Of a stretch of DNA of 64,000 nucleotides, positions 48,312 through 61,450 are shown one piece after another. Both the position numbers and the translations under genes were made by a program. Source of the stretch: Hermatobates lingyangjiaoensis. Its lineage: Eukaryota > Arthropoda > Insecta > Hemiptera > Hermatobatidae. The first letter of the stretch is position 1; the number at the start of each line of letters is the position of its first letter. The notes beneath the pieces are model-generated. The model worked only from the letters and a program-made list of their open reading frames with translations, was not told the DNA's origin and ran no database searches. The stretch spans positions 1,984,001 to 2,048,000 of the forward strand of contig JAPFBL010000049.1 in NCBI GenBank assembly GCA_026182355.1, written 5' to 3'.

Positions 48312-49554
48312 AAACTTATCAATTAAATTTATAATTAGTCTTCAAAAAGATAAATAAATTTCTGTTTTCTTTTTTAACTAAATTATATGTTTTAGTTATA
48401 TATAATTTAGTTTTCTTCTTTTGAAATGAATATTTCTTGAAAAATATAAAATTTAAAAAACTGTAAGACTAAAAGCTAAAAGACTAAAAGCATACAACAA
48501 AAGATTACGTTAGCAAAACTTGATTCATTTTATATTATTTTTATTTATTTATTCTGAATGTTATTTTTCCTTATTTAATGTAATATTGTTTATTTATTTT
48601 CATGAAAAGTTTAATAATTTTTGCTGAGAGCTTATTCTGTTAGTTAAACATTTTATGTAGCCTAAAATATTACGTTTACTGGTCTTACCATTTGGGATAC
48701 AAGTTTATTTTATTTATTGACATAGTAATTATGTTGAAAGGAATAAAAAACATTTAAGCTTTACTATATATTGTTTGTACATTTTTCGTTACAATTCTAC
48801 AATCTTGTTATTTTTTCAGGTAAGGAAAGGGACTTTTCTAGGAATGCATGGATTTTTGAGTCTGCCAAGTTTGTATGGTCTATTATTCCTGAGTTATAAC
48901 TATAATTTATATGTCATTAGGGTTCTACTACTAATATTTGCATGGTTGTAAATGACATTAGATTAAAACCAGCATTTGATTGAATCAAGATAATGTTTTC
49001 ACTTTTTTGGCTATCAAACGGTTCGTATGTCACTTAAGATGTTACTTTTATATATAGAATATATTTAAGTAAATATGTGTTACCGACCAGCCCCACGCCC
49101 TATTCATGTTAGCATGGAGTTATCCAGTAGCAAGGATGCACTTGTCAATCTTGCACCTGTCAATTGTAAACAATTCAAACTATATTAATTGTTATTAGAA
49201 AGTCGTTTGGATAATTTTCTTTACGATCATGTTCTAATATAATGTGTTAAGACTTTTATAGACATTAGAATTGATATAGAGATGATAATCAGTAACGCTG
49301 GAAGCAAAAATTCTAAGCTACGGAACCATAACAGACTTATGCATTCTTTCTAGCCAAATATTTGAATGTTTATTCAGATTATAGAAGTCATATGCCATTT
49401 TTTAAAAAAAATCTGGAGTGGTCTACACTCTACTTTACTGTAACCATAATATCATACCTCTTAGGTATATAATATATAACGTTCCTTTAAGTGTCTTATA
49501 AATGTCTAAATGAGACATATAAGTCAATAAATTATTTCAATTTTTCCGTTATAA
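48312..49554. other. AT-rich intergenic DNA
   Basis: No gene or identified repeat. Confidence 0.45.
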
Positions 49555-49660
49555 ACATCAATTTTATTTCAGTGGATCGACTCACAAAATTTCTTAGTCA
49601 ATGTAAACTATGTAAAAAAATAGCAAAAATTTGACAAGTATAGCAGGTGATCTTCCAACA
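49555..49660 (-). repeat. HINE/DINE-like internal fragment, inverted
   Basis: Reverse complement of about 54583-54680: shared words include ATCACCTGCTATACTTGTC, AATGTTTACATTGACT (as TAGTTTACATTGACTAAGAA) and CCACTGAAATAAAATT. Confidence 0.65.
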
Positions 49661-51060
49661 GATGGTGGTGTAGAGGTACTGCAGTATCCTTCAACTCTTC
49701 TATATACTATACCAGTTTAGAGGTAGCAGTTCCATGGTTACTGAGTGAGTTGCACTATCATTTACTGTGTTAAAACTAAAAAGACTGTTGTTGATTGAAT
49801 TTGATTCTCACTCTCGTGGTTAATAATAATTCTATCCTCAGTGACCTTCTGTGGTAGAAGTTCTTTTTTAGTACAATTTAATAAAACTCTGCAAAAATAA
49901 CATGGCGGAAGTGTTGTAGCATCCATTTGGTGACACATTGACTGAAATAACAGAACTTTGTAATCTATAACATCTCAGATTGCTCTCTGAAAGTAGTTTC
50001 TGTTTTATTTACAAAGGTTTTGTTTCCCATTAATCCTGTTCAGCATTTGTTTACTTTAAATTTTGACACTCTCTCAAAACTACCATTTAGACTCTCTTAA
50101 TTATTACAGATTGGGCAACAAGGTTTATGTTTCTTTTCCCTTCGTGTTTTCTTTTATGATTCTATCTGTCTACTTTTTACCATCTTAATATATTCATTTA
50201 TATGACTAGATCATTATTTTCACCTTTTTTTATTACAATTTGAATCAACACATTGTCTTTATCTCACTTTTTCATTTTTACTGTTTATCTCAACTTTTGC
50301 CATCTATTTTGGGGCCTTTTTAAAATAGTTCATTTTTTAACCTTTTTTTTGCTCATTAGGTTAGCTCATGAGTCGTGGATGGGCAGTAGCATCGTAAGAC
50401 TAGTGTTATTATTTTATTAATATAAATAAGCAAGTAAGGGTTCACGTGTGGTGGCTAATTGAAATTAGCAAAGTAAATATTATTTAGTAAAAACTAAAGT
50501 TTTTGTAATAAAAAAAATATGATAAATTATTATTAGGGCGAAACCCCTAATTCAATTATTAATAAAAGGTAAATGATTAAATAGAATGTAGACCAGAGAA
50601 ATTGATTATCACATTCTACTAAATTAAATTCCTTCAAAAAAAATTTTTTTTTGAATGAAAACTACTACTACATCAAAGCAGTAGTGTTCAAATTTAAATT
50701 GGCCTCAGCGCATTGTTCCAGTGCCTACACGATGACAGCTGGTATATTTATTTTTGTAATTTTAGTTTTGAGTTCCGTAGATAATCCCTTAACAATTTGC
50801 TTGTTTCGTCATTTTTAATGCACTTTCAAATATTAATATTTTAATGCATTTTTTTTTAATGTTGTATTAAATATACGTTTTTTCATAGAAAATGTATTTT
50901 TTGCAAATGTTTTGGTAGTTCAAAACATTTTTTCTGACTCACACATAATATTCACCAATTTAGTTTTTTTCTTGGTTTATGATGAAACCTAAAACAAATT
51001 TTATTGGTAGTTGTTGTTACTGTTATATAACTACCAGTGATTATTGCTAAATAATTAAAA
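49661..51060. other. AT-rich intergenic DNA
   Basis: No gene or identified repeat. Confidence 0.45.
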
Positions 51061-51294
51061 TTATATGTTACAGCCATACTGTTATGCCACAGAGGTTAGT
51101 AAATAAGATATCATTATAAACCGCCATACCTCGTCTACCGCTGGTGAAGTCGCCCGACCGGTTTCGCAATGGCTGCATCATCAATGGGATCATCAATTCC
51201 CATTGATGATACAACCATTGCAAAACCGGTTAGTCGACTTCACCAGCGATAGACGAGGTATGACGGTTGATAATGATATCTTATATGTTACAGC
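51061..51294. mobile_element. PLE-type foldback, ACCGGT family, with 14-bp duplication
   Basis: TTATATGTTACAGC occurs at 51061-51074 and again at 51281-51294 and looks like a target-site duplication. Between them is a hairpin of about 88-bp arms (about 51104-51190 and 51197-51284) with a loop around TCATCAAT. The minus-strand arm holds TTGATGA (51178-51184), a GCA/TGC stem II and GAAACCGGTC (51156-51165). The forward arm has TTGATGA (51203-51209) and AAAACCGGTT. In both, the first C of CTGATGA is T, so the copies are probably inactive as ribozymes. Confidence 0.75.
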
Positions 51295-51899
51295 TTCTCG
51301 ATCACTGATTTATTTATTTAATTATAATTTATTAATTAATTAATTTATTTATTTTTATTTATTTATTTATTTAAGTTCTTTGAACTTAAAAGAATATGTT
51401 TTATTTTAAAAGTCACTGTGCAAATGTTTTATCTTTAATTGCTCTATTGCACTCTCTCAGATAAATTATCTAACCAAAATATAAACAAAATTAATAGTTT
51501 GTGTCTATATTTTACTGTAATTTGTAATTTGTTTATTTGAAAATTGGGGTTCTTTAAAGTTATTTTATCCCATTTTCAGTACTCTTTTATAAACGTTTAA
51601 CCTTAAGGTCAATTTCTACACGGGTTGCATTCTATAATTATTAAGCAAAATGTGTAAGCCGGAATTACAATAGTTTAAATCAAGAAGCTTAATAACTGAA
51701 ATATGAAATTGTGTACTTTATGATTCCTTTGGTATGTGAGACATCTGACTCACACATGCATACACAAACACACACTCGGACGGATGTATTTTGTACAACA
51801 CACTTTATTAAACTAAGGGGGCCCACAAAACATGTTTCTGATAAATATTTTACATCACAATTTTACTCGAGAGCAATAATGTTATGCATTTACATTCCA
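51295..51899. other. AT-rich DNA with (TTTA)n tract
   Basis: A TTTA/TTAA-rich simple-sequence tract lies at about 51310-51375. A piece near 51720-51790 with ACACAAACACACACTC may be a minus-strand HINE microsatellite remnant. Confidence 0.4.
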
Positions 51900-52966
51900 T
51901 GATGTAATCATATATTATGATTCAATCTGAAATCTTGCGAGGAGAATACAAGTCATATCGTTTGATGTATCAAATGAAATTATACCTCAAAATAGAGGAG
52001 TACGAAGAAGATGAACTGAAGTAATTTTTTTTTTAAATTTACATTAACTAAAGAGACGTTGTGGTATATTTTATGTTTTCAGAAAGTATACCATATTTTT
52101 CTAGAGGCAAAGCAGCTCAGTAAAGAACAATAATTAAAGTAAAATCATTTAATAACTTATTACGAGATGTAAGAAGAATACAATTCACATCAAAATTCAT
52201 ACATTGTAGGCTAAAAAATCAACACCAATCAAACATATATTTTTTGATGATTTCCATGGTATGATGGATATGTCCATCAAATTGTCTAAACATTTGACAG
52301 ACTAATATATTTAGCCCTAATCAATCCATATGTTGAATTCCTGAACAAAACATTATATCAGATGAAATTTTCTTTGGTTTTTGAATCATATTATCTATAT
52401 TCGGTTCTATATTAGTTATCGGATACTATTTTTAAGCTAATTTTTCGGTGATTCAATTACACTGACATCTTTTGTACTTTGTTTCTGACATTTTTTAGAC
52501 AAAATAGGAATATTTTGAAGTCATAAAGGGTAAACTTTGGCTTAAATCTTCAATGTATAAGAAGGCCAGATAAATGAAATTAAATGTAAGAAATCTGCTG
52601 GCCAAAAAAACAACAGCCATTTTAGCCTGTAAGAGATTTTTTGTTAACACGAAATCTACATTTTCGCTTTACAGAAGTGCTATTTTATCTCTATTGTGCT
52701 ATTACAAATGATATTATAAGCAACAGTTGTATGATAAGCAAAATATCATAACAAATATAATAATAAATTATGTATAAAAGCCTATATATTGGTAAGTGGA
52801 TCGATCAATCACTATTGTACTACCTCCAAGATTCAAAAACTACTAAACATCTCCCATTTGGCCATTTATATTATTTCTAAATGGGGCATTATATATTATA
52901 TACCCAAGAACATTGATCTTATGTTTACTTATAGTAATTTTGAGTGTAAGCCACTCTAGTTTTTTT
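51900..52966 (+). repeat. HINE/DINE-like element, 3' half with terminal hairpin
   Basis: It parallels 54.25-55.87 kb: TCAAATGAAATTATAC, TTTACATTAACTAAAGAGAC, TTACGAGATGTAAGAAGAAT, GTTTCTGACATTTTTTAGAC and GCATTATATATTATATACCC. The end has TTTACTTATAGTAA (inverted sub-terminal repeat) and the hairpin GAGTG-TAAGC-CACTC (52942-52956), followed by a T-run. Confidence 0.75.
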
Positions 52967-53787
52967 TAAAATCAGTCTTTTTTTATTGCAAGTTTTTTAA
53001 AAATAAAACCATATTTTGGCTTGTACTAGAAATCTTTAAAAGCTGTATAAAATAATTACGTAGCCTTTATCTACTAAATGGTATTTATAGATCTATGAAA
53101 TAAAATCAGATGTCTTTTATGTTAAGTTATATTTTTAAGGGAACATTTGATTAATGGTTATAAAAGTTAATTTTCTTTAACAAATTAATAATTATTGAAG
53201 TTAGCGTTTTGATGTAAGATGCCTAACTGTGATAATACGTTCAAGTAAGCCAGCAATCTAGTTTGAGGTCGATATTATGAAATATATACATGAGAGGCAT
53301 AATAAGCCACACATATCAAAGAAGGGACAGCAACTTTTCTTCATGATAAATTTATCGCTCTAGGTAAAAAGTTAACTGTTCTTACATCCCATTACAGCTA
53401 TTGAATATTGAATGTTTCTCAGCAAATCAGCAATGGATAAAATTCAGTTATATTACTTTGATGAAAGAGTACAAGAAGTTCACCAAGCTGTGAATAAGTA
53501 AACCCCTTAATTTTGTTTTAAGTGTATTATTTAATTTATGGAATTCCGTGTTACCCTACAAACATAATCGCCTTAACCGTTTACACACGACATGAAGTTC
53601 CTTAACAGATGGTGGGTGCATATTTAACTGAAATATATTAATGATCTCATTAGAGCTTGTAAGAATTAAGTCTTATTGTTCTAATTTTTATTTTAAATCT
53701 CTTGAATTGAATAAATAAATTTCTGTTATTACCATTATTAAATTGTTTAAACATTTTTTACATTAAGAGATATACAGTAATTTTTAG
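52967..53787. other. AT-rich intergenic DNA
   Basis: No gene or identified repeat. Confidence 0.45.
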
Positions 53788-53895
53788 TTTACTATAAGTA
53801 AAGTATAGTGATCGTGAAAAAATTCGATCTCGAGATTTTGACGGAATTACATGTTTTGAGGTCCCAGAAGTCGTTTTATGAAGTTTTTTCGATGA

Positions 53896-53948
<53 letters not shown>

Positions 53949-55872
53949 GTGTTAGCATTGCTTGTTACCACGCTACGGTCCAGAATCTTTGATGGATCAA
54001 GTTGATATTTTACACAAAAATTGGCCTCATAAGGTAGAAGATCCCTATTGTTTAGGAAGAATTATGCATGATGGGAAAGTAACTTTTTTTTGCCAAAAAC
54101 CGTTTTTTAGAAAACATTTATTTCTCCTAAATTGATAACCGTAGAGTTTTGAAATTTTGACATTATCTTTGACGTTACAAATAGAACAAACGAAAAATAT
54201 ATACAGAATTTTAAAACAACGGGAAATATTTTTTTTTCAATAAAATGTAAAAATTTTGACTTCTAATTCCATCTCAAACCTTGTGAGAGCGATACAAGCT
54301 ATACCGTTCGACGGATCAAAATGAAACTATGCTTAAAAATAAAACATTGTATGGAAAATGATATGAGATAATTTTTTTTCAAAATTACATTCACCAAAGG
54401 GGCGTTAAAGCACGATTTCTGTTTTCAGAAAATGTTTTTTTGACGCTAAACGGCTCATTAATAACTCATGAAAATTTGACCAAAAATGGAACAAAACATT
54501 AGGTGTTCATAAAAAAAATTCATGAATTTTCAATTACGGTAAACAGCAATAACGCTATAAAAACTTTTTGTTTGTCCTAGACTAAGGGATCACCTGCTAT
54601 ACTTGTCGAATTTTTGATATTTTTTTACAATGTTTACATTGACTTAGAAATTTTTTTGCGAATCCACTGAGATAAAATTTAAATAGTTTATTGACCTATA
54701 CGAGATGTAAGAGGAATAATATTTTTACATGTTAAAAAATCACTGGCAATAAACATAAATAAATTACCTTTGTCTTCCATGGCATGATGGATTTGACTCA
54801 TAAAATGCTCGTTTATTTTTGCTTTTCAAAAATGTTATTACTGCTGTAGTTATACTAATGATTAATTATCTATATATTGCACTCTTAAGCAAAACTTAAT
54901 ATCAGTTATAATTACATTATCATTGTGAATTGTAGTACCTTTCCATGATATTGAAATGTGACGAATGGACTCTTTCCTTAAGAAAGAGGACTTATGTTTG
55001 TTGATAAATATCTAGTTTTTTTTTTACTATTATAGTCTAATAATTCATTTAATTATTTTCAAAAATTAGAAGCTCCCAACTATAAAAGATTTTAATTATA
55101 TTGAATAGCTGGCTTTGGCTTCGATTTGAGTATGTAAACTGGCTAATTACTATTATATTTTTTCTCAATATACATTCATTGCAACCTTATAAAAGAGCAC
55201 AGCAGGCAGGAAAGAGATAACACTCGCTCAGAAAAAAATGTATATATGATGTTTGACAAAGGGAAAGGAAAATGATTTTATTAAATACAAAGGAGCCATA
55301 AAATTTCCAGTATAATAATTCTGTAAAAGACCAATAATGTAAAACATAATTCAAAATTACAATCTTTCGTTTGAAGGTAAAAATGTAATTATCGTACATC
55401 CTTAATTATAAATTTTCTTAAAACGACATTTTTTCTTCGATCTTTATGATGTTTTTCAGAGAAAATAAGAGTATTTTCTTGTTTTAAATTTGAAGTTTTG
55501 ACTTAAATATTTAATGTAGAAAGAGGTGAAGTAAACGATGAAAGAAATTCACTGGCTACTTGAACAAAAGCCATTTTCTCTTGCAGGAGATTATTTCGTA
55601 TCAAGAAATTTTCACTTTTGCTTTTCAAAAATGTTATTAATGCTGTAGTTATACTAATGAGATTATTTTCATCAGTGGTGTGATTTACAAAAATAAGCTT
55701 ATATATTGATAAGTCGATCAATCACTATATGTACTACCTCACAAATGAAAGACTAATAAACATCTGCCATTTAGATGTTTACATTATCCTCAGATGAGAC
55801 ATTATATATTATATACACAAGAACATTGATATTAAGTTTGCTTATAATCATGTCGAGTGTAGGCCACTCCAG
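53788..55872 (+). mobile_element. HINE/DINE-like element, near-complete 2.1 kb copy
   Basis: 5' sub-terminal repeat TTTACTATAAGTAAAG (53788-53803), then CTCGAGATTTTGACGG and a central (GT)n microsatellite at about 53898-53938. Next come ACGGTCCAGAATCTTTGATG and a long non-coding body. The 3' end has GCTTATAATCATG in place of the inverted sub-terminal repeat, then the hairpin GAGTG-TAGGC-CACTC (55855-55869). This order (5' repeat, microsatellite, inverted repeat, hairpin, T-rich end) is that of Helentron-associated DINE-1/HINE elements. No protein is encoded. The family name is an inference from structure. Confidence 0.7.
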
Positions 55873-56147
55873 ATTTCATTTATTAATTCCGAGAGGAACC
55901 ATTTTGGATAAGTTGAAGTATTATTTGTTTTAATTAGCTACGCAATGTTCTATGATGAGTGAAATACGTAATATAGAAATAATTGGTGCATTAATTTATA
56001 CTTGAGAATGAAAATATAGTGGCTAAACTAAATTCCGGTAAATTTGATAATAATGAAGCATAATCGCCCTTCGAGAAATTGTATTTTTATATGTAGTAAG
56101 AGAAGGTTGGTGTTATTTGTTATGCTATTTGATAAAATAATATCAAA
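55873..56147. other. AT-rich intergenic DNA
   Basis: Nothing recognised. Confidence 0.45.
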
Positions 56148-56418
56148 ATTCAATATTTGTAGTAACATATTAATTTTTACACTTTTATGACTATTTATAA
56201 TAAATTAAAAGGAAACCTCATAATACAGAGTTTATCAAATTAAATAATGCCGGTAAAACAAACTTACTTTTAGTTGTTATAATAATATGAAATTCAATAC
56301 CTGTAGTAACTTCATTATATTTGACATTATTATCATCACTTGTAATAAAAAAAAAAAGAAATCTTATAATATGGAGTTTATATGTTCAATAAAGGTAGTA
56401 AAACAAAGTTATTTTTTC
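56148..56418. repeat. two imperfect tandem repeats of about 135 bp
   Basis: Units 56148-56276 and 56283-56418 share, in order, AAATTCAATA..TGTAGTAAC, CT(C/T)ATAATA, GGAGTTTAT or AGAGTTTAT, and GTAAAACAAA(C/G)TTA. They differ at many positions, so the duplication is old. Confidence 0.65.
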
Positions 56419-57638
56419 AAAGTTAAAACGGATTAGAAATGATTTTTAAAACGTTAAATGGAATTCAATTCAGGTTCATAGGTCTCCAGTTAGTGTATAA
56501 ATATTGTCCAGCCAGAATATGGTTAGTCCTTTCATTTCCCGCCAACGTTACACATAATGCGCATGTCTTTTCCATCGTATGATCATTTCAACCAATCATA
56601 GCTCTCAATTTTTTCCAAGTCCTTTTTATGTTTTTCATAATAGCGTCACTTTTATTTGCAATAGTTTTAAACGAATTCAAATGTGTTCTGATTGAAAAAT
56701 TTATTTCAAAATATCTGTTATCAATTAGTTCTTACGTTGATTGAACGACAATGCAAGAATACAGAAGATATTCATCATAATTACGGTCAGTGGAAACATG
56801 ATATTAATTGTCTTTTCTATATTACGAGTTGGATTGATAATTATTTAGACTTTTCACTTTTATGTATAGTACTATATTATTAGTAATAGTATATTTTGAT
56901 TACCATTACACCTCACCAGGAAAATAGAATATTTAATATGATTACCACCATATATATCATACAAAAAATCACGTTGTAGTCATTTTCAAGGCTCAGGGAA
57001 CTTATCAACTGAGTCAAAATAGTTTCTTCTTTAAAAATATTGAAAAAGCTTCTTTTAATATCATTGTAAACAGTTCTTTAGTGTATTAGTTGTACCTATT
57101 TTCCAAATTTCAATTAGTAATTTTGGATCTTGAACAATGTTATTCTCTTATGCTGTATTGTTACATTAAAGTCTATTATTTTCTAAAATATTATTTTACT
57201 TTGCCTAATCTATACTTTATTAAAAAATCCTTCTAACAGTGTTTCAATTGTTCTACTATATTGTTTTACTATATTTGTACTGTTATACAATTTTTATTGC
57301 ACTATTGTAGATTCTCCTATTTTATTTGTTCATAGTATTATGTGTGTTATATACCATGATCTTAGTGTGAATGGATTTTAGTCAGTGAATATCAATAAAT
57401 ATATAACACAACAAATACCTCATTGAATTTGTCAATTCAAGTTTGTCAACTTGAAAATACATATACACTATGTTGAAGTTTAAATAAAACATTGGTTATT
57501 TTAAATTAACCCGAAAAACTAGTATATTAAGGCCAAAAATATATTCCTGGTGGTTAATATTACTCCAATCGTATATACATTAAGTTTATTGTGAATTGTA
57601 GGAAATGTTTCCACATAAAGTTGACTTGTAAACTTGTT
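56419..57638. other. AT-rich intergenic DNA
   Basis: The 63-codon frame at 56692-56883 has no known motif. Nothing else recognised. Confidence 0.45.
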
Positions 57639-58274
57639 ACTTTACTATGAGTATAATGATAGTGAAAACATTCCATCTCGAGATTTTGACCGATTTACAT
57701 GTTTTAAGGTCCCAAAGTTATTTATGACGGTTTTCCAATGATGTCTGTGTGTGAGCGTGCGTATCTAAAGTTTGTGTAGACGATACAGTCCATAATCTTT
57801 CATAGATGAGGTTAATATTTTCCATAAAAATGGTCTTCAAAGTGTACATAGTGTTTATTACATTTGATTGCCGAATATAAATAGAAAGGCATTAAACCAT
57901 TTGATTTTGTCAATTAATGTCAAAACTTAGGTAATGAAATTTTTCCTCATTTGAATTTTTAAATAGTGATAATAATCAATTAAAATAAGATTTAGAGAAT
58001 AAAATGCAATGATTGGGAACACCACTACATTGGATAAACAGATAGGACTTTAAGACAGTGGTATAAAGTACAGATTCATGATTTAATCAGAAAAAGATAA
58101 GGGATTTCAAAATTTTTAAAACAACAAGAAAGTTTTTTTTTCAACAGATATTGAAATTTTGACTTATGATTGAATGTGAAAGCTATTGAGAAGACAAAAA
58201 TCTTTATGCTGTTAACCGGTTGATACTTTTTTTACTTATAGTAAAGTTGAGTGTAGGCCACTCCAGATTTTTTT
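57639..58274 (+). mobile_element. HINE/DINE-like element, internally deleted copy with both ends
   Basis: The 5' end TTTACTATGAGTATAATGAT is followed by CTCGAGATTTTGACCG, AAGGTCCCAAAG and GATGTCTGTGTGTGAG. The 3' end has TTTACTTATAGTAAAG, the inverted match of the 5' repeat, then the hairpin GAGTG-TAGGC-CACTC (58249-58263) and a T-run. At about 635 bp it is a short derivative of the 2.1 kb copy and the clearest view of both termini. Confidence 0.78.
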
Positions 58275-59130
58275 TTCATCAAGTAACTAATATAATTTTA
58301 CTCTTTCATTTCAACTATTAATTTCTTATGTTGAATTTGAATATATTATTTTTTTTTGTAAAATTAAATATTTTTTTTATAGATAGATAACAATTTATGT
58401 TATTCGAAGGTATTCCGTTTTATGTAGCAGTGAATTTCTTTTGAAATAATGTAGAAATACTTAGGTTAAAAAACTCAAAATGAACTCTAAAAACGTTGCT
58501 CTTATATCACCTGTTTATGGCATAAATTTCGTTAGTTTAAATGAGTCGATTATTACTTTATTGTAAGGTTGAGTGCTTCTTCTGCTGTCCTAGTTTTTAA
58601 TGCTCAAAAAAATTTAGCATGTCTGTGTCTATATCTAATTTTGTAAATTCTTTCCTCGATTATTGATTTATCTTAAATGTTTTCTTTTGTGCTATTGACG
58701 AATACAACGAGTGGTGCTAGTACGAGAACTACCAGTGTTTGTATTGTTTTTATTGTAGTACAATAAAAAATCTTATTCAACCTAAATAAAATGATTCATC
58801 CTTTTAAGATTATCGAAAAATTATTGAATTATGTTTCTTTAATGAATAGTCAATGTTGTTAGAGTTTTAAAATAACTTTTTAAAAAATGACATGTCTTGA
58901 TTAGGGTTAAAATGATCTATTTCTCTATTTATGAGCTATAAAAATCACGTTATTTTATATGTGTGCATTGAGTTTTTACTTCTGTATTGATTGAGGCTAA
59001 AGTGTACCATCCCTAGAGGTAAAATGTTTAGTTAATATTGGATAGTTTCTAAAATTTTATAATTGAGTTGACATAAGTTTGCTTATTGTATTTTTTTATT
59101 TGAGGGTGACTATAGCACTGTGTCTTAAAA
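58275..59130. other. AT-rich intergenic DNA
   Basis: Nothing recognised. Confidence 0.45.
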
Positions 59131-59158
59131 AAAACTATTGTACTTCCTCTCTTCTGTA

Positions 59159-59400
59159 CTAAAGTACCCCAGCAGTTAGCTTTAACGCCTCCAAGAAGTT
59201 CAGCACTTTGCTGGTTCTAGCGGTAAAAGTTTTTCTATGGTTTGTTGAGTGTCCCGAAGCACCTGCCTCTGTGCAGCAAAGTTTTTTATCTACTTCGCTG
59301 ATAAAAAAAGTTATTAGCAGGTGGAAAGGTGTTTCTCCCTCTTTGCAGAATCTGCACAAACCATCATTGATAATGTCCATTCAGGCTCCCTATGTTTCGG
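59159..59400 (-). pseudogene. LINE ORF2 C-terminal remnant (zinc-like tail)
   Basis: The minus-strand frame reads MDIINDGLCRFCKEGETPFH, continues LL, and ends SKVLNFLEALKLTAGVL. The pattern (D/N)xLCRxCxEGETPxHLL followed by a closing SKVLNFL is that of the C-terminal end of Jockey/R1-group LINE proteins. The closing Cys of the knuckle is not seen where expected, so the tail is worn. The 140-codon plus-strand frame over the same DNA (59208-59630) is its antisense shadow. It differs from the tail at 37.3 kb, so at least two LINE families are represented. Confidence 0.65.
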
Positions 59401-59945
59401 CAGAAAGTACTTCCTTTCTCCTTCTTCGGGACAGTCTTCTTCGGGTCCTCAGGTGCACTTGTGGGAGGTTCCCACTAGTTAGCGCTTTTGAACCCTCTGC
59501 GCTTCCGGAAGATGGTCTCCAGACTTCCTTCTCCTTACAGGGGAAAATTCCTGAAGCTCTTTCGGTGGTATTTTGTCCGCTCTGGCAGAACACCGCATAC
59601 CGGAGTAAGGATATTTACTCAAGGGAGTAGCGTGGTGTCCTTCAGGCTCTGTTTATAATACAGAAACCCCTGTATCATCCATCCTTCGGCACGGATCGCA
59701 TAACACCTTAGATTGGGGCTGGGATAAAAGGAGGGGATTTGGGGATTAGGAAGGATTAGAAACGAAGGTGGTCAGGCCCAGCCCCTGATCACCTTCTCCT
59801 CCTCTTTCGTTTTTCCTTGCATATAGCAGGTTAACAGGGTAGCCTCGTAAAGGCCGAAAGTCGGAGTTGAGTGTTAGAGGCTATTAGAGGCGCTTAATCA
59901 CTCCATTACTACCCCTAAGTTTGCGTAAGGATGGGTGTGTCTTCG
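59401..59945. other. GC-rich fossil block next to the LINE tail
   Basis: It is clearly richer in G and C than its flanks (for example GGTCAGGCCCAGCCCCTGAT near 59771) and ends where the AT-rich background resumes near 59945. It may be the upstream part of the same minus-strand LINE, but no reverse transcriptase motif could be read. Frames in it have no other recognisable domain. Confidence 0.4.
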
Positions 59946-61442
59946 AAATTAACTGTAAGCTGAACAGTTTTCTTGTGACGACAATATCATATGATTCTTA
60001 TTACCACAAATTTTATTGAATACATTATTGGAATAATGAGCAATCATACTTTGTTCATTGTTCTCATTTGACCGGTTATGGATCCTATCACTGTGAGCAC
60101 GGAAGTAGTCTCTTGAAAATAGATGATATTCATCTATCTCTCTTCCTCTATCTTCAACATAAAAAGAACTGTTATAAATTATTTTATTTCTTCTTAAGTT
60201 TCAGGTTGTTGATTTGCTTTTAAGAGATGGCTTTAACACAAGTTTATATTTGCCAGGTGATGTTTTGTGTCCTTAACAAACCCAAATTAGATAACCAATA
60301 TATATTTTCAACTTTTAGTTTTTCGATGACGCGATTGTAATTTAGGAAAACTTTGATATCAGACTACATTATATTTTTCATTGTCATAACTTGATAAGAA
60401 GAAAGGGAGTCTACTTCGCTTGTAAGTATCCTTTTGGAACCAAGTTATCTCATTCTTTATGATGTTGAAATACATTTTTTTTAGTCTACTAACGTAGTAG
60501 GACTTCTTGTTTGAATATAAAAAATACATTTTCGAAGGTATGATTAACTGCAGTCTTCACATTTTAGTGTTGTATCTTCATTGAGTGAGATATGTAAGAT
60601 GCAAGTAATTTATTTTATTAAAATAATTTTATTGACCACCGAAAAATTCTTGGTTATTTAGTGAAACAAGCTAAAAATGTTGGGAAAACCGTGATGAGAC
60701 GACATGTTTTACCTTGGGCCCTTTCGTAGGTCAAAGCAGGTAGTGGGCTACAGTTGCTATTCAGCGACAGCTGGCGCACGTTTGAGGTCGAGTGTGCGTG
60801 TCCCTTAATACTTCTAGACTGTTAAAGCTATGATAACCAGCTCCGTAAACAATTCTTATCCAATGAAATAACTTAAGGAGTTTCCCCTCTCAGGGGGTTA
60901 TTGTGTGTTGTAAGCAAATAAAAGTATATAGATATAGCGTACTGTAGTGTGTTTACATTTGATATTGATTAATCTGAGCCTGAATGTCTTACAGATTACT
61001 TCAGTCACTAGTAATACAATAGGAAAACAACATCCAATTCCTTAGTGATACCGTTATTACTGATTAATGATACGGCACTAGCCTGGGGGTTTTGAATCCC
61101 TGGACGCCCTAAATGGATGAAAATTTCCTAAAAACCAAATACTGAGAAATAAATTGACGAAAGAATGAAAAACTGTAAAGCTACAAATTCGTATGCTTCA
61201 TTCTTCTTTGATAATATAAAACGTAATTTCCATTTAAGAATATTACATAAGTAGAATTAGTTGGAATTCTGACATAAAATACAGTAACCAATATTCAACA
61301 ATTTGAAATTGGAAGCAGACGCCACGCAATTTTCATGTATTCCCCTACAAATATCCGTGTATACATATTATTAAATTCAATTGCTTAAAAAATGAATAAA
61401 TTATTTCCATGATTTTAACCAGATATTATTAATAGAAATAAT
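59946..61442. other. AT-rich intergenic DNA
   Basis: A small GC-richer piece lies at 60700-60800. At 61083-61115, CTGGGGGTTTTGAATCCCTG looks like a tRNA T-arm but no other tRNA arm is present. No gene. Confidence 0.45.
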
Positions 61443-61450
61443 GGCCATCT

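Noticed and set aside
59208..59630. 140-codon plus-strand open frame
   Set aside because: It lies antisense to a LINE tail with a recognisable Cys/His pattern and shows no domain of its own.
61083..61115. Possible tRNA T-arm (GGTTTTGAATCCC)
   Set aside because: No D-arm, anticodon arm or acceptor stem could be drawn around it.
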